Positions 25,076 to 36,501 of a DNA stretch of 64,000 nucleotides are shown here, piece by piece. Under the pieces are notes generated by a model. It was given only the letters and a program-made list of their open reading frames with translations, searched no databases and was not told the origin of the DNA. The position numbers and the translations under genes were made by a program. Source of the stretch: Marmoricola sp. OAE513. Lineage in GTDB: Bacteria > Actinomycetota > Actinomycetes > Propionibacteriales > Nocardioidaceae. The first letter of the stretch is position 1. Each line of letters starts with the position of its first letter. The stretch covers positions 1,240,001 to 1,304,000 of the forward strand of contig NZ_JBEPOC010000001.1 in NCBI RefSeq assembly GCF_040546585.1, in the 5' to 3' direction.

Positions 25076-27007
25076 TCATCCGAAGTTCACCGCCAGCAGG
25101 GCGAGGAGCACGATGGTCGCGCCCACCAGGAGTGCCAGCGCGTAGGAGCGCACGAAGCCGTTCTGGAGCAGCCGGAAGCGGCTGGAGATCGCGCCGAAGG
25201 CCGTGGCCGTGCCCTCGACGGCACCGTCGACGACGGTCCGGTCGAAGGTCAGCAGGCCCCGGATGCCAGCGACACCGGGCTTGATGATGATCTCGTCGTT
25301 GAACGCGTCGCCGTACAGGTCGGCGCGAGCTGCCCGGGTGAAGATCGAGACCTTCTCCGGCGCGACCTTGGGCACCTCGCGCTTGCCGACCAGCAGGACC
25401 GCGACGGCGACACCGACGGCGACCACGGCGAGGATGATCAAGCTCATCACGATCGCCGGGATGCCGAGGTGGTGCTCCCCGTGCTCGCCCACGACCGGCT
25501 CCAGCCAGTCGGAGATCCAGCCGTTGAGGGTGAACAGACCACCGAGCGCCGACAGCGCTGCGAGCGCGATCAGCGGGAAGGTCATCACCTTGGGCGACTC
25601 GTGCGGGTGCACGTCCTTCTCCCAACGCTTCTGGCCCGCGTAGGTCAGCAGCATGAGACGGGTCATGTAGAACGCGGTGACCCCGGCGCCGATCAGCGCA
25701 CAGAGGCCGACGACGAAATTGTCGGCGAACGCGGTCTCGATGATCTTGTCCTTCGACCAGAAGCCCGCGAACGGCGGAACTCCCAGGATCGCGAGGTAGC
25801 CGATCGCGAACGTCGCGAAGGTGATCGGCATCGCCTTCTGCAGCGCACCGTAGTTGCGCATGTTCACGTCGTCGTTCATGCCGTGCATCACCGAGCCGGC
25901 CCCGAGGAACATGTTCGCCTTGAAGAAGCCGTGGGTGAGCAGGTGGAAGATCGCGAACGCGTAACCGGCCGGACCGAGGCCGGCGGCCAGGACCATGTAC
26001 CCGATCTGGCTCATCGTGGAGCCGGCGAGCGCCTTCTTGATGTCGTCCTTCGCGCACCCGATGACCGCTCCCATGAGCAGCGTGATGCACCCGATGATGA
26101 TGACTGCGGTGCGGGCGTCCTCGGTGAGGCTGAAGATGAAGTTCGAGCGGACGATCAGGTAGACGCCGGCGGTCACCATGGTGGCGGCGTGGATGAGGGC
26201 CGAGACCGGGGTCGGACCTTCCATCGCGTCCAGCAGCCAGGTCTGCAGCGGGAACTGCGCCGACTTGCCGCACGCGGCCAGCAGGAGCAGCAGACCGATG
26301 CCGGTCAGGGCGCCGTCGCTCGCCTGGCTCGACGCGGCGGAGACCACCGCGAACGAGGTCGAACCGAAGGTGATGAAGATCAGCGCGGTACCCAGGGACA
26401 GACCGATGTCGCCGACCCGGTTGATCACGAACGCCTTCTTGGCGGCGGCGGCTGCGGACGGCTTGTGCTGCCAGAAGCCGATCAGCAGGTACGACGCCAG
26501 GCCGACGCCCTCCCAGCCCAGGAACACCCCGACGTAGTCGGCGGACAGGACCAGCACGAGCATCGCGGCGACGAACAGGTTCAGGTAGCCGAAAAACCGT
26601 CGACGACGCTCGTCGTGCTCCATGTAACCGATCGAGTACACGTGGATCAGCGAGCCGACGCCGGTGATCAGCAGCAGGAAGACCGCGGAGAGCTGGTCGT
26701 AGAGCAGGTCGAAGTTCACCGAGTAGTTCCCGGTGCTGAACCAGTTCCACAGGTGCTGGGTGACCTGGCGGTCCTCGCCGTCACGGCCGAGCAGCGAGAA
26801 GAACAGGATCAGGCTGACCACGAAGGACAGCGACACCGTGGCGGTGCCGAGGAAGTGTCCCCACTTGTCGGTGCGCTTGCCACCGAGCAGGAGCACGGCC
26901 GCACCGAACGCGGGCAGCGCGATCACGAGCCAGAGCAGCGAGAACGCCCCGTCGGTGGGCACGAGGCTCACGACCGGGACGTCGTGCAGGGCTTGGAGGT
27001 TCACCAT
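25076..27007 (-). CDS. nuoL: NADH-quinone oxidoreductase subunit L
   Basis: A 643-residue distal proton-pumping subunit of the membrane arm, with about 16 spans and the long lateral helix towards the C-terminus. Recognisable: [63 protein letters not shown] and [34 protein letters not shown]. The ATG at 27007 follows nuoK by 16 bases, and nuoM starts 52 bases after its stop. No frameshift. Confidence 0.96.
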   Translation of the reverse strand: MVNLQALHDVPVVSLVPTDGAFSLLWLVIALPAFGAAVLLLGGKRTDKWGHFLGTATVSLSFVVSLILFFSLLGRDGEDRQVTQHLWNWFSTGNYSVNFDLLYDQLSAVFLLLITGVGSLIHVYSIGYMEHDERRRRFFGYLNLFVAAMLVLVLSADYVGVFLGWEGVGLASYLLIGFWQHKPSAAAAAKKAFVINRVGDIGLSLGTALIFITFGSTSFAVVSAASSQASDGALTGIGLLLLLAACGKSAQFPLQTWLLDAMEGPTPVSALIHAATMVTAGVYLIVRSNFIFSLTEDARTAVIIIGCITLLMGAVIGCAKDDIKKALAGSTMSQIGYMVLAAGLGPAGYAFAIFHLLTHGFFKANMFLGAGSVMHGMNDDVNMRNYGALQKAMPITFATFAIGYLAILGVPPFAGFWSKDKIIETAFADNFVVGLCALIGAGVTAFYMTRLMLLTYAGQKRWEKDVHPHESPKVMTFPLIALAALSALGGLFTLNGWISDWLEPVVGEHGEHHLGIPAIVMSLIILAVVAVGVAVAVLLVGKREVPKVAPEKVSIFTRAARADLYGDAFNDEIIIKPGVAGIRGLLTFDRTVVDGAVEGTATAFGAISSRFRLLQNGFVRSYALALLVGATIVLLALLAVNFG

Positions 27008-27023
27008 GGCGGTCGTCGTCCCC

Positions 27024-27323
27024 TCAGTACTTCAGCAGGCTCGCGTCGTCGACCGAGGCCGAACGACGGGTGCGGAAGATGGTCATGATGATCGCGAGCC
27101 CGACGACGACCTCGGCAGCAGCCACGACCATCACGAAGAACGCGGCGATCTGGCCCTCGAGGTTGCCGTTGGCACGGGAGAACGTGATCAGCAGCAGGTT
27201 GCTCGCGTTGAGCATCAGCTCGACGCACATGAACACCACCAGGGCGTTGCGACGGACGAGGACGCCCACGCAACCGATGGTGAACAGGATCGCGGAGAGG
27301 ATCACGAAGGGCTCGACACTCAT
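27024..27323 (-). CDS. nuoK: NADH-quinone oxidoreductase subunit K
   Basis: A 99-residue subunit, the usual NuoK length, with three membrane helices. The conserved Glu residues are in [18 protein letters not shown] and [17 protein letters not shown]; in the family these carry protons along the membrane arm. Its ATG overlaps the nuoJ stop by 4 bases (ATGA). Confidence 0.96.
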   Translation of the reverse strand: MSVEPFVILSAILFTIGCVGVLVRRNALVVFMCVELMLNASNLLLITFSRANGNLEGQIAAFFVMVVAAAEVVVGLAIIMTIFRTRRSASVDDASLLKY

Positions 27324-28069
27324 GCGTCATCTCCTCGGTTCAGCTCGTTGATGTCCTCGGCGATCTCGGGCGCCGACTTCACGGTGCCGCGAGCCGCGAG
27401 CACGCGGGAGATCGAGGTTTCGGCCGCGGTTCCGTCCGGCAGCAGAGCCGGGGTGTCGACCGAGTTGTGCCGGGCGAAGACACCCGGTGGGGGCAGCGGA
27501 CCGAGGTGCGTGCCCTTCTCGGCGTAGTCGCGCACCCGCTGGGCGGCGAGGTCGCGCTGCGTCGGCTTCGGGGTCAGACGCTCCCGGTGGGCGAGCACCA
27601 TGGCTCCGAGCGCGGCGGTGATCAGGAGGGCCGAGGTGACCTCGAAGGCGAAGACGTACTTGGTGAACAGGATCCGGGCGATCGCCGGGATGTTCCCCTC
27701 GCTGTTCGCGTCGTCCAGACCGATCACGGTGCCGAACGAGACCTGCCCGACTCCGAGGACCAGGGTCAGGCCGAAGGCCAGGCCGATGAGGATCGAGAGC
27801 GCCCGGTGACCCCGGATGGTCTCGACCACCGAGTCCGACGCGTCGACACCCACCAGCATGACGACGAACAGGAAGAGCATCAGGATGGCGCCGGTGTAGA
27901 CGATGATCTGCACCGCGAACAGGAACGGGGCGTCCTGCGCCAGGTAGAGGATCGCGAGCGACATCATCACGACCGCGAGCAGCAGTGCGGAGTGCACCGC
28001 CTTGCGGACGAACAACATGCCGAGAGCGGCGAGCACCATGATCGGCGCGAGCACCCAGAAGGCCACCAC
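27320..28069 (-). CDS. nuoJ: NADH-quinone oxidoreductase subunit J
   Basis: A 249-residue subunit with five hydrophobic helices in the first 170 residues ([71 protein letters not shown]) and a hydrophilic actinobacterial C-terminal tail of about 75 residues. Two consecutive GTG codons at 28069 and 28066 can start it; the first is used. The ribosome site GAGGGGGAG overlaps the end of nuoI. Confidence 0.94.
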   Translation of the reverse strand: MVAFWVLAPIMVLAALGMLFVRKAVHSALLLAVVMMSLAILYLAQDAPFLFAVQIIVYTGAILMLFLFVVMLVGVDASDSVVETIRGHRALSILIGLAFGLTLVLGVGQVSFGTVIGLDDANSEGNIPAIARILFTKYVFAFEVTSALLITAALGAMVLAHRERLTPKPTQRDLAAQRVRDYAEKGTHLGPLPPPGVFARHNSVDTPALLPDGTAAETSISRVLAARGTVKSAPEIAEDINELNRGDDA

Positions 28070-28071
28070 GG

Positions 28072-28614
28072 TTACTCCCCCTCGCCTTCGGTGCTGCGCG
28101 GGTGCAAGTTGCCGCGGTAGTAGTCGCCCTCGTCCTCGCCGAGCAGCATCGGGTGCGGCGGCTGCTCCATGCCCGGCAGCAGCGGCGCGAGCAGGTCGGA
28201 CTTCTCGTAGATCAGGCTCTCCCGCGAGGTGTCCGCGAGCTCGTACTCGTTGGTCATCGTCAGCGCGCGGGTCGGGCACGCCTCGATGCAGAGCCCGCAG
28301 AGGATGCAGCGCAGGTAGTTGATCTGGTAGACGCGGCCGTACCGCTCGCCGGGGCTGAAGCGCTCGTCGTCGGTGTTGTTGTCACCCTCGACGTAGATCG
28401 CGTCCGCCGGGCAGGCCCAGGCGCACAGCTCACATCCGACGCACTTCTCCAGACCGTCGGGCCAGCGGTTGAGCTGGTGACGGCCGTGGAACCGCGGAGC
28501 GGTCGGCAGCTTCTCGAACGGGTACTGCTCAGTCACCACCTTGCGGAACATCGTCCGGAAGGTGACGCCGAACCCGGCTACCGGGTCCCAGAACTGTTCC
28601 TTGAGGGTTGCCAT
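28072..28614 (-). CDS. nuoI: NADH-quinone oxidoreductase subunit I (2x 4Fe-4S)
   Basis: A 180-residue ferredoxin-like subunit. Two CxxCxxCxxxCP motifs are visible, [16 protein letters not shown] and [16 protein letters not shown], for clusters N6a and N6b, which pass electrons towards Nuo[13 protein letters not shown] is typical. The ATG at 28614 shares one base with the nuoH stop (TGATG). A mildly acidic C-terminal extension with [13 protein letters not shown] follows the cluster domain. Confidence 0.96.
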   Translation of the reverse strand: MATLKEQFWDPVAGFGVTFRTMFRKVVTEQYPFEKLPTAPRFHGRHQLNRWPDGLEKCVGCELCAWACPADAIYVEGDNNTDDERFSPGERYGRVYQINYLRCILCGLCIEACPTRALTMTNEYELADTSRESLIYEKSDLLAPLLPGMEQPPHPMLLGEDEGDYYRGNLHPRSTEGEGE

Positions 28615-29906
28615 CAGCTCGCCCCTCCGTCTTCGTTGGTAGACCTTGCTCCGGTGGTTGAGCTTGTCGAAACCGGCATCGGGGGCACCGGGTACCCGCC
28701 GGCGAACGCGTCGAACGGTGCCTCCGTCTCCTCGACCGCGTCGTCGCTGCTGCTCTCGCCGACGAAGAACAGCACGATCATCAGTGCTGCCAGGACACCG
28801 ATCGCGCCGTACAGGTAGGTGCGGTCGAAGCCGCCGTTCAGGTTGATCGTCCGGATGGTGGCGACCGCGATGATCCAGCCCAGCGAGATCGGGATCAGCC
28901 GCTTCCAGCCGAAGTGCATGAACTGGTCGTAGCGCAGGCGCGGGAGCGAGCCGCGCAGCCAGATGAAGATGAAGATGAAGAACAGGACCTTGCCCATGAA
29001 CCAGAGGAACGGCCAGTAGCCCTCGTTCGCCCCGGCCCAGAACTCGTCGATCCAGAACGGTGCGTGCCAGCCGCCGAGGAAGAGGGTCGTGGCCAGCGCG
29101 GACACCGTCGCCATGTTGATGTACTCGGCGAGGAAGAACAGTGCGAACTTCAGCGAGCTGTACTCGGTGTGGAACCCGCCGACGAGCTCGCCCTCGGCTT
29201 CCGGGAGGTCGAACGGTGCGCGGTTGGTCTCGCCGATCATCGAGATCACGTAGATCACGAACGACGGCGCCAGGATCAGGCCGAACCAGAGCTTGTCCTG
29301 CGCAGCGACGATCTCCGAGGTGGACATCGATCCGGCGTACAGGAAGACCGCGACCAGGGCGAGGCCCATCGAGACCTCGTAGGAGATCATCTGGGCGCTC
29401 GAGCGCAGCCCGCCCAGCAGCGAGTACGTCGAGCCCGAGGACCACCCGCCGAGCACGATGCCGTAGATGCCGATCGACGCGATCGCCATCACGAACAGCA
29501 CGGCGACCGGCATGTCGGTCAGCTGCAGCGGGGTCTCGTGCCCGAAGAAGTTCACCTCGGGTCCGAACGGGATCACCGAGAAGGTGAGGAACGCGGGGAT
29601 CACTGCGATCACCGGCGCGATGAAGTAGACGGCCTTGTCGGCGGCCTTCGGGAGGATGTCCTCCTTGAGCGCCAGCTTCACGCCGTCGGCCAGGGACTGC
29701 AGCAGGCCGAACGGGCCGTGCACGTTGGGGCCGATCCGGTGCTGCATCCGGGCCACGACCCGTCGCTCCCACCAGATGTTGAACAGCGTCAGCAGGACGA
29801 GCAGCACGAAGATGAGCACGGCCTTGACGATGACGACCCAGAGGGGGTCCTCACCGAACTTGGTCAGCCCCTTCGCGGTGTCGAGCGAGGTGATGAGGGC
29901 GTTCAT
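28614..29906 (-). CDS. nuoH: NADH-quinone oxidoreductase subunit H
   Basis: A 430-residue, eight-helix subunit that forms the quinone-binding cavity next to the hydrophilic arm. Typical: [77 protein letters not shown] and [18 protein letters not shown]. The last 45 residues or so are an extra polar tail that includes PVSTSSTTG, encoded by the dispersed repeat at 28651-28676. The start overlaps the nuoG stop (ATGA). Confidence 0.96.
   Translation of the reverse strand: MNALITSLDTAKGLTKFGEDPLWVVIVKAVLIFVLLVLLTLFNIWWERRVVARMQHRIGPNVHGPFGLLQSLADGVKLALKEDILPKAADKAVYFIAPVIAVIPAFLTFSVIPFGPEVNFFGHETPLQLTDMPVAVLFVMAIASIGIYGIVLGGWSSGSTYSLLGGLRSSAQMISYEVSMGLALVAVFLYAGSMSTSEIVAAQDKLWFGLILAPSFVIYVISMIGETNRAPFDLPEAEGELVGGFHTEYSSLKFALFFLAEYINMATVSALATTLFLGGWHAPFWIDEFWAGANEGYWPFLWFMGKVLFFIFIFIWLRGSLPRLRYDQFMHFGWKRLIPISLGWIIAVATIRTINLNGGFDRTYLYGAIGVLAALMIVLFFVGESSSDDAVEETEAPFDAFAGGYPVPPMPVSTSSTTGARSTNEDGGAS
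28651..28676. repeat. Dispersed 26-bp element, copy inside nuoH tail
   Basis: It starts CCGGTGGTTGAGCTTG and ends TCGAAACCGG; the outer CCGGT-ACCGG ends are inverted. On the coding strand it reads PVSTSSTTG. Near-identical to the nuoE copy at 33790-33815. Confidence 0.75.
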
Positions 29907-32369
29907 CGGGCGCCTCCTTCGAGCGTCACGACCGAGCCGGCTGCGCCCACCAGGTGCCGCACCGAGGCGCCCGGCGCACTCGCCGGGGCCCAGACGACCC
30001 CGTCGGCGACCTCGCCGACGGCGACCGGGAGGCGGACGCTGCCGAGCGGGCCGGACAGGACGACCTCGGCGCCGGCGGTGAGCCCGAGGCTCGCCAGCGT
30101 TGCGGCGTTCACCAGGGCCACCGGCGGACGGACCGAGGCACGCAGGTGCTCGTCGCCGTCCTGCATCCGGCCGTCGTCGAGCAGCTGCTTCCACGAGGAC
30201 AGCACGAGGCTGCCTCCGGTCGTCGAGCTGCCTCCGGTCGTCGAGCTGCCTCCGGTCGTCGAGCTTGCCGAGACGTCAGGACGTTCGGCACGGGCTCCCT
30301 CCCACGGACCGACTTGCGCCATCTCGGCGGCAGCCTGCTCCGGCGTACGGATGCCGATGCTGCGACCGCGCTCCTCGGCGATGCCGGCCAGGACGCGGAC
30401 GTCCGGCAGCGACGACGGGTTGTCGAGGACCTTGCCGAACGAGCGGACCCGGCCCTCCCAGTTCACGAACGAGCCGGCCTTGTCGCTGGCGGGGGCCACC
30501 GGGAAGACCACGTCGGCCAGCTCGGTGAACGCCGACGCACGAACCTCGAGGGAGACCACGAACGCCTTCTTCAGCGCCTTGCGCAGCTTCTTGTCGAGCC
30601 CCCCGGACGGCAGAGCGTCGGCCGGATCGACACCACCGACGACCAGCGCCTTGAGGTCGCCCTCGCGGAGCTCCTCGAGGATCTCGGCGGCGCTGAGACC
30701 GTCCTTGCCGGTGACGGCGTCGACACCCCAGGCAGCGGCGAGGTCCACGCGCGCGGACGGGTCGGCCACCGGCCGTCCGCCGGGCAGCAGGGTGGGCAGG
30801 CAGCCGGCCTCGACCGCACCGCGGTCACCTGCGCGCCGCGGGACCCAGGCGAGCCGGGCACCGGTGTCGGCAGCAAGCTTGGCCGCGGCGCTGAGCGCTC
30901 CGGGCACGGTGGCGAGGCGCTCGCCGACCAGGATCAGGGCGCTGCCGTCGAGGGCGACGTCGCTGTTGCCCGCGACCGCGGCGAGCGCGGAAGCCTCGGC
31001 GCCGGGGGACGGTCGGGAGCAACGTGCCGCCGACCTTCTTCAGACCGCGGGTCCCGACGGCGGACACCGAGAAGACCCGGGTGCCACCGGCCAGGAACGA
31101 CTTGCGCAGGCGCAGGAAGATCGCGCCGGCCTCGTCCTCGGGCTCGAGGCCCGCGAGCAGGACGGTGGGCGCCGTCTCCAGGTCGGCGTACGTCACCGCA
31201 CCGGCGCCGGGGCCACCGAGGACGACGGACGAGGCCAGGAACGCTGCCTCCTCCGCCCCGTGGTCGGCACCGGTCTCGCGGGCGCGGAAGTCGATGTTGT
31301 TGGTGCGGACGGTCACCCGCGCGAACTTGCTCCACGCGTAGGCGTCCTCGACGGTCAGCCGGCCGCCGGGCAGCAGGCCGACCTTCTTCTTCGCCTCGGC
31401 CAGACCGCGTGCCGCGACCGCGAACGCCTCCGGCCAGGAGGCAACCCGCAGCTCACCGGTGTCGGAGTCGCGCACCTGCGGGTGCACGAGCCGGTCGTCC
31501 TGGCGTGCGGAGAGGAACGCGAACCGGTCCTTGTCGGTGATCCACTCCTCGTTGACGGCAGGGTCGTCGCCGGCCATCCGACGCACGACCTTGCCGCGTC
31601 GGTGGTCGACGCGGATCGCCGAGCCGCAGGCGTCGTGCTCGGCGATCGACGGGGTGGAGACCAGGTCGAAGGGCCGTGAGCGGAACCGGTACGCCGCTGA
31701 GGTGAGCGCGCCGACCGGGCAGATCTGGATGGTGTTGCCGGAGAAGTAGGAGAGGAAGTCGGCCCCCTCGGCGATGCCGATCTGCTGCTGCGCGCCACGC
31801 TCGATCAGAGCGATGAACGGGTCACCCGCGATCTCGTCGGCGAACCGGGTGCAACGCTGGCACACGATGCAGCGCTCACGGTCCAGGAGCACCTGCGGGG
31901 CGAGGTTGATCGGCTTGGGGAAGACGCGCTTCACGCCACCGGACTCGGCGAACCGGGACTCGCCACGACCGTTGCTCATCGCCTGGTTCTGCAGCGGGCA
32001 CTCCCCGCCCTTGTCGCAGACGGGGCAGTCGAGCGGGTGGTTGATGAGCAGGAACTCCATCACGCCCTGCTGCGCCTTGTCGGCGACCGGGCTGGTGGCC
32101 TGGGTGTTCACGACCATGCCCTCGGCGACCGGCAGCGTGCACGAGGCCTGCGGCTTGGGGAAGCCGCGGCCGTTGCCGGCGTCCGGGATGTCGACCAGGC
32201 ACTGGCGGCAGGCGCCGGCCGGAGCGAGCAGCGGGTGGTCGCAGAACCGCGGGATCTGGACGCCGATCTGCTCCGCGGCGCGGATCACCAGGGTGTCCTT
32301 CGGGACGCTGACCTGGACGCCGTCGATGGTGACGGTGACCTCGTCGGTGCGGGTGAGCTCGGCGGTCAT
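29903..32369 (-). CDS. nuoG: NADH-quinone oxidoreductase subunit G (single +1 frameshift)
   Basis: The large iron-sulfur subunit, about 821 residues after correction. N-terminal 2Fe-2S Cys at 43, 54, 57 and 77; the H111-x3-C115-x2-C118-x5-C124 cluster; and C167/C170/C173 plus a later ICPVG for a further 4Fe-4S. A molybdopterin-oxidoreductase-like domain follows. The frame breaks in a run of five G (31004-31008, plus strand). Removing one restores [18 protein letters not shown], continuing into [15 protein letters not shown]. Sequencing error is likeliest. Near the C-terminus an 18-bp tandem triplicate encodes GGSSTT repeats. Starts and stops overlap nuoF and nuoH. Confidence 0.88.
30210..30263. 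repeat. 18-bp tandem repeat x3 inside nuoG, joined to a dispersed-element copy
   Basis: CTGCCTCCGGTCGTCGAG occurs three times in a row with no mismatch, then runs into CTTGCCGAGACGTC, the second half of the dispersed element. 18 is a multiple of 3, so the protein gains 6-residue GGSSTT repeats without a frame change. Confidence 0.9.
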
Positions 32370-33691
32370 GCGTGGGCTCCTTCAACCTCGAAGGCGGTGG
32401 AGGCGATCGGGTCGAACGGGCATCCGCCGTGCTCGAGGTGCGCCAGGTACTCCTCGCGGAAGTACTGGATCGAGGAGCTGATCGGGCTGGTCGCACCGTC
32501 GCCGAGGGCGCAGAAGGAACGGCCCAGGATGTTCTCGCACTGGTCGAGCAGCAGGTCCAGGTCCTCCGGGGTGCCCTGACCCTTCTCCAGCCGCGCGAGC
32601 GTCTGGGTCAGCCACCAGGTGCCCTCGCGGCACGGGGTGCACTTGCCGCACGACTCGTGCTTGTAGAACTCGGTCCAGCGCAGCACGGCGCGCACCACGC
32701 AGGTGGTCTCGTCGAAGATCTGCAGCGCACGGGTGCCGAGCATGGATCCGGCCTCGCCGACACCCTCGAAGTCGAGCGGGACGTCGAGGTGGTCAGCGGT
32801 GAGCAGCGGGGTGCTCGATCCGCCGGGCGTCCAGAACTTCAGCTCCCGCTGCTGGCCGTTCGGGGCCCCGCGCATGCCGCCGGCGAGCTCGATCAGCTTG
32901 CGCAGGGTGATGCCCAGCGGAGCCTCGTACTGCCCGGGGTTCTTGACGTGACCCGAGAGCGAGAAGATGCCGAAGCCCTTCGACTTCTCCGTGCCCATCG
33001 ATCCGAACCAGTCCGCGCCGTTCGCGATGATGCTCGGCACCGACGCGATCGACTCGACGTTGTTGATGACCGTCGGGCTGGCGTAGAGACCGGCGACGGC
33101 CGGGAACGGCGGGCGCAGGCGCGGTTGGCCGCGACGACCCTCCAGACCCTCGAGCAGGGCCGTCTCCTCGCCGCAGATGTACGCGCCGGCACCGGCGTGC
33201 ACGACGACGTCGAGGTCGTAGCCGGAACCGTGGATGTTCTTGCCCAGGTGACCCGCCTCGTAGGCCTCCGCGACAGCGGCCTGGACCCGGCGGATGACGT
33301 GCAGGACCTCACCGCGGATGTAGATGAACGCCTTGTTCGCGCGGATCGCGTAGGAGGAGATCGCGACGCCCTCGACCAGGGTGTGCGGCGTCGCCATCAT
33401 CAGCGGGATGTCCTTGCAGGTGCCCGGCTCGGACTCGTCGGCGTTGACCACGAGGTACTTCGGCTTGGGGTTGTCCTGCGGGATGAAGGACCACTTCATG
33501 CCGGTCGGGAAGCCTGCGCCGCCACGTCCGCGGAGACCGGAGTCCTTCACCGCGGTGATGATGTCGTCCTGGGCCATGCCCAGCGCCTTCTTCAGCGCGC
33601 CGTACCCGCCGCGGGACTCGTACGTCGAGAGCTTCCAGCTCTGTGCCGCGTCCCAGTCGTCGGTCAGGACGGGAGTCAGGGTGTCAGTCAT
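32366..33691 (-). CDS. nuoF: NADH-quinone oxidoreductase subunit F (NADH/FMN site)
   Basis: A 441-residue subunit. NADH-binding [19 protein letters not shown] region [16 protein letters not shown] and [27 protein letters not shown], and the N3 4Fe-4S motif [15 protein letters not shown] with a distant Cys. It accepts hydride from NADH and passes electrons to the cluster chain. The ATG at 33691 is used; the stop overlaps the nuoG start, and the start overlaps the nuoE end by 8 bases. Confidence 0.96.
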   Translation of the reverse strand: MTDTLTPVLTDDWDAAQSWKLSTYESRGGYGALKKALGMAQDDIITAVKDSGLRGRGGAGFPTGMKWSFIPQDNPKPKYLVVNADESEPGTCKDIPLMMATPHTLVEGVAISSYAIRANKAFIYIRGEVLHVIRRVQAAVAEAYEAGHLGKNIHGSGYDLDVVVHAGAGAYICGEETALLEGLEGRRGQPRLRPPFPAVAGLYASPTVINNVESIASVPSIIANGADWFGSMGTEKSKGFGIFSLSGHVKNPGQYEAPLGITLRKLIELAGGMRGAPNGQQRELKFWTPGGSSTPLLTADHLDVPLDFEGVGEAGSMLGTRALQIFDETTCVVRAVLRWTEFYKHESCGKCTPCREGTWWLTQTLARLEKGQGTPEDLDLLLDQCENILGRSFCALGDGATSPISSSIQYFREEYLAHLEHGGCPFDPIASTAFEVEGAHA

Positions 33692-34445
33692 TGGTCTCCT
33701 CCACCGTCTCGGACTCGGCACGCGCGGTGTCTGCCTGCTCGACGGCCTCGACCTTGGTGTCGGCGACGGCGTTGGTGCTGCCCTCGCTTCCGGTGGTCGA
33801 GCTTGTCGAGACCGGAGCCGTCCAGCTCTTCTCGCGCGCGATCTTCAGGCCGACCAGCGACGCCGGACCCGCAGCAGGTCCCTCGTCGGCGAGGCCGTCG
33901 TTGAAGCCGGCGAGCACCCGCTCGGCCTCCCGCCAGGTGACCAGCTTCGGACCGCGGGTGGAGTGGACCTCCTTGCCGGCACGCAGGTCGTCGACGGTGC
34001 TCACCGCGGACTCCGGCGTCTGGTTGTCCATGAACTCCCAGTTGACCATCATCACCGGCGCGTAGTCGCAGGCCGCGTTGCACTCGATGTGCTCGAGGGT
34101 GATCTTCCCGTCCTCGGTGGTCTCGTCGTTGCCGACGTCGAGGTGGCTTTTGAGCCGCTCGAAGATCAGGTCCCCACCCATCACGGCGCAGAGCGTGTTG
34201 GTGCAGACACCGACGTGGTAGTCACCGACCGGGCGGCGCTTGTACATCGTGTAGAAGGTCGCGACGCCGCTGACCTCGGCCTCGGAGATGTCCAGGATCT
34301 CGGCGCAGGCACGGATGCCCTCCGCGGTGACCTGGCCGGACGCGCTCTGCACGAGGTGCAGCATCGGCAACAGGCCGGAGCGCGCTTCGGGGTAGCGCCC
34401 GGCGATCTCCTGGAGCTCGCCGTACGTCTTCTGATCGATGGTCAC
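33684..34445 (-). CDS. nuoE: NADH-quinone oxidoreductase subunit E
   Basis: A 253-residue thioredoxin-like subunit. Cluster N1a ligands are in [11 protein letters not shown] (C-x4-C) and [10 protein letters not shown] (C-x3-C). The GTG at 34445 overlaps the nuoD stop (GTGA). It is longer than bacterial NuoE of about 165-200 residues. The extra C-terminal 40-50 residues are polar and start with [16 protein letters not shown], where the dispersed repeat at 33790-33815 supplies PVSTSSTTG. The tail is acidic and probably disordered. Confidence 0.95.
   Translation of the reverse strand: MTIDQKTYGELQEIAGRYPEARSGLLPMLHLVQSASGQVTAEGIRACAEILDISEAEVSGVATFYTMYKRRPVGDYHVGVCTNTLCAVMGGDLIFERLKSHLDVGNDETTEDGKITLEHIECNAACDYAPVMMVNWEFMDNQTPESAVSTVDDLRAGKEVHSTRGPKLVTWREAERVLAGFNDGLADEGPAAGPASLVGLKIAREKSWTAPVSTSSTTGSEGSTNAVADTKVEAVEQADTARAESETVEETND
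33790..33815. repeat. Dispersed 26-bp element, copy inside nuoE tail
   Basis: It starts CCGGTGGTCGAGCTTG and ends TCGAGACCGG. It differs from the nuoH copy at two bases, has the same orientation relative to the gene and the same reading frame, and again gives PVSTSSTTG. Confidence 0.75.
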
Positions 34446-35779
34446 CGGTCCACGCCTCCCATGACGGGGTCGATCGACGCGATCGCGACGATGACGTCGG
34501 CGACCTGGCCGCCCTCGCTCATCACCGACGTCGCCTGCAGGTTGGTGAACGACGGGTCCCGGAAGTGCGCCCGGAAGGGGCGCGTGCCGCCGTCGGAGAC
34601 CACGTGCGCGCCGAGCTCGCCGCGCGGCGACTCGATCGGCACGTACGCCTGACCGGCCGGCACCCGGAAGCCCTCGGTGACCAGCTTGAAGTGGTGGATC
34701 AGGCCCTCCATGGACTCGCCCATGATGTGCTTGATGTGGTCGAGGCTGTTGCCCATGCCGTCGCTGCCGATCGCGAGCTGGCTCGGCCAGGCGATCTTCT
34801 TGTCGGCGACCATGACCGGGGCACCCTCGAGTCCGGCGAGGCGCTCGACAGCCTGCTCGACGATCTTGAGCGATTCCCACATCTCGTTGAGGCGCACGCG
34901 GAAACGACCGTAGGCGTCCGCCGTGTCCCAGGTCTGGACCTCGAAGTCGTAGTCCTCGTAGCCGCTGTAGGGCTGGCTCTTGCGCAGGTCCCAGGGGTAC
35001 CCGGTCGCACGCAGCGGCGGGCCGGACAGGCCGAGCGCCAGGCAGCCGGCGAGGTCGAGGTGACCGACGTCGACCAGACGTGCCTTGAAGATCGGGTTGG
35101 CGTTGCAGAGGTCGGCGTACTCGGGGAGACGCTTCTTCATCAGCTTGATGAAGTCGCGGATCTCGTCCAGCGCTCCGGCCGGCATGTCCTGCGCGACGCC
35201 GCCGGGACGGATGAACGCGTGGTTCATCCGCAGGCCGGTGATCAGCTCGAACAGGTCGAGGACCAGCTCACGCTCGCGGAAGCCGATCGTCATGACGGTC
35301 AGCGCGCCGATCTCCATGCCGCCGGTGGCGATGCAGACCAGGTGGCTGGAGATACGGTTGAGCTCCATGAGCAGGACCCGCATGACCTGGGCCTTCTCGG
35401 GGATGTCGTCCTCGATGTCGAGCAGCCGCTCGACGCCGAGCACGTACGTCGCCTCGTTGAAGAACGGCGAGAGGTAGTCCATCCGGGTGCAGAACGTGAC
35501 GCCCTGGACCCAGGTCCGGTACTCCATGTTCTTCTCGATGCCGGTGTGCAGGTAGCCGATGCCGCACCGGGCTTGGGTGACCGTCTCGCCCTCGAGCTCG
35601 AGGATGAGGCGGAGCACGCCGTGGGTCGAGGGGTGCTGCGGACCCATGTTCACGACGACCTTGTCGTCGTGCTCCTCGGCGATGCCGGAGACGATGGAGT
35701 CCCAGTCCTGGCCGGTGACGGTGAACACGCGGCCCTGGGTGGTGTCGGACTCGGTTGCTGCGTACGGATCTGCGGTCAT
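34442..35779 (-). CDS. nuoD: NADH-quinone oxidoreductase subunit D
   Basis: A 445-residue 49-kDa-type subunit that lines the quinone site. It has [23 protein letters not shown] with the conserved His, then [34 protein letters not shown], and the C-terminal [24 protein letters not shown]...DPVMGGVDR. The ATG at 35779 shares one base with the nuoC stop (TGATG); an in-frame extension upstream lies inside nuoC and is ignored. Confidence 0.96.
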   Translation of the reverse strand: MTADPYAATESDTTQGRVFTVTGQDWDSIVSGIAEEHDDKVVVNMGPQHPSTHGVLRLILELEGETVTQARCGIGYLHTGIEKNMEYRTWVQGVTFCTRMDYLSPFFNEATYVLGVERLLDIEDDIPEKAQVMRVLLMELNRISSHLVCIATGGMEIGALTVMTIGFRERELVLDLFELITGLRMNHAFIRPGGVAQDMPAGALDEIRDFIKLMKKRLPEYADLCNANPIFKARLVDVGHLDLAGCLALGLSGPPLRATGYPWDLRKSQPYSGYEDYDFEVQTWDTADAYGRFRVRLNEMWESLKIVEQAVERLAGLEGAPVMVADKKIAWPSQLAIGSDGMGNSLDHIKHIMGESMEGLIHHFKLVTEGFRVPAGQAYVPIESPRGELGAHVVSDGGTRPFRAHFRDPSFTNLQATSVMSEGGQVADVIVAIASIDPVMGGVDR

Positions 35780-36501
35780 CAGTTGTAGCTCCTTCGCTGA
35801 TCCGGCGGGGGCACGGTCCCGCCCTTGTACTCGACCGGGATGCCGCCGAGCGGGTAGTCCTTGCGCTGCGGGTGACCGGGCCAGTCGTCGGGCATCTGGA
35901 TCCGGGTCAGGGCCGGGTGGCCGTCGAAGATCAGGCCGAAGAAGTCGAACGTCTCGCGCTCGTGCCAGTCCGCCGTCGGGTACGTCGCGCACACGCTGGG
36001 GATGTGCGGGTCGGCGTCGGGCGCGGTGACCTCGAGGCGGATCCGGCGGTTGTGGGTCATCGAGAGCAGGTGGTAGACCGCGTGCAGCTCGCGCCCGGCG
36101 TCCTCCGGGTAGTGCACGCCGTTGACCCCGGCGCAGAACTCGAAGCGCAGCTTCTCGTCGTCGCGCAGCAGCTGGACGACCGGGAGCAGGTCCTCGCGGC
36201 GGATGAAGAAGGTGATCTCGTTGCGGTGCACGACGACCTTCTCCACGGCCTGCTCGACGCCAGCCGCCTTGGCACCCTCGGCGAGCGCCGTCGCGACGTC
36301 GTCCATCCAGCCGCCGTAGGGACCTGAGGTCGCCCCGGGGAGCTCGACGTTGCGGGTCAGGCCGCCGAAGCCAGAGGTGTCGCCGGTTCCGGAGACACCG
36401 AACATGCCCTCGTGGCGGGAGATGACCTCGCCGGGGGCATCGGTGGTCGAGCCTGCCGAGGCCTCGACGACGTCCTTGCTGGGGTCCTGCGTCTCACTCA
36501 C
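35779..36501 (-). CDS. nuoC: NADH-quinone oxidoreductase subunit C
   Basis: A 240-residue 30-kDa-type subunit. The conserved core is [99 protein letters not shown]. The first 55-60 residues are a polar extension including [12 protein letters not shown], which coincides with a degenerate copy of the dispersed element (36441-36463). The ATG overlaps the nuoB stop (ATGA). Confidence 0.95.
   Translation of the reverse strand: MSETQDPSKDVVEASAGSTTDAPGEVISRHEGMFGVSGTGDTSGFGGLTRNVELPGATSGPYGGWMDDVATALAEGAKAAGVEQAVEKVVVHRNEITFFIRREDLLPVVQLLRDDEKLRFEFCAGVNGVHYPEDAGRELHAVYHLLSMTHNRRIRLEVTAPDADPHIPSVCATYPTADWHERETFDFFGLIFDGHPALTRIQMPDDWPGHPQRKDYPLGGIPVEYKGGTVPPPDQRRSYN
36441..36463. repeat. Degenerate dispersed-element copy inside nuoC N-terminal extension
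   Basis: CGGTGGTCGAGCCTGCCGAG followed by GCC aligns with the nuoE and nuoH copies with three or four changes. On the coding strand it gives a Ser/Thr/Ala-rich stretch (ASAGSTT) in a weakly conserved region. Confidence 0.5.
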
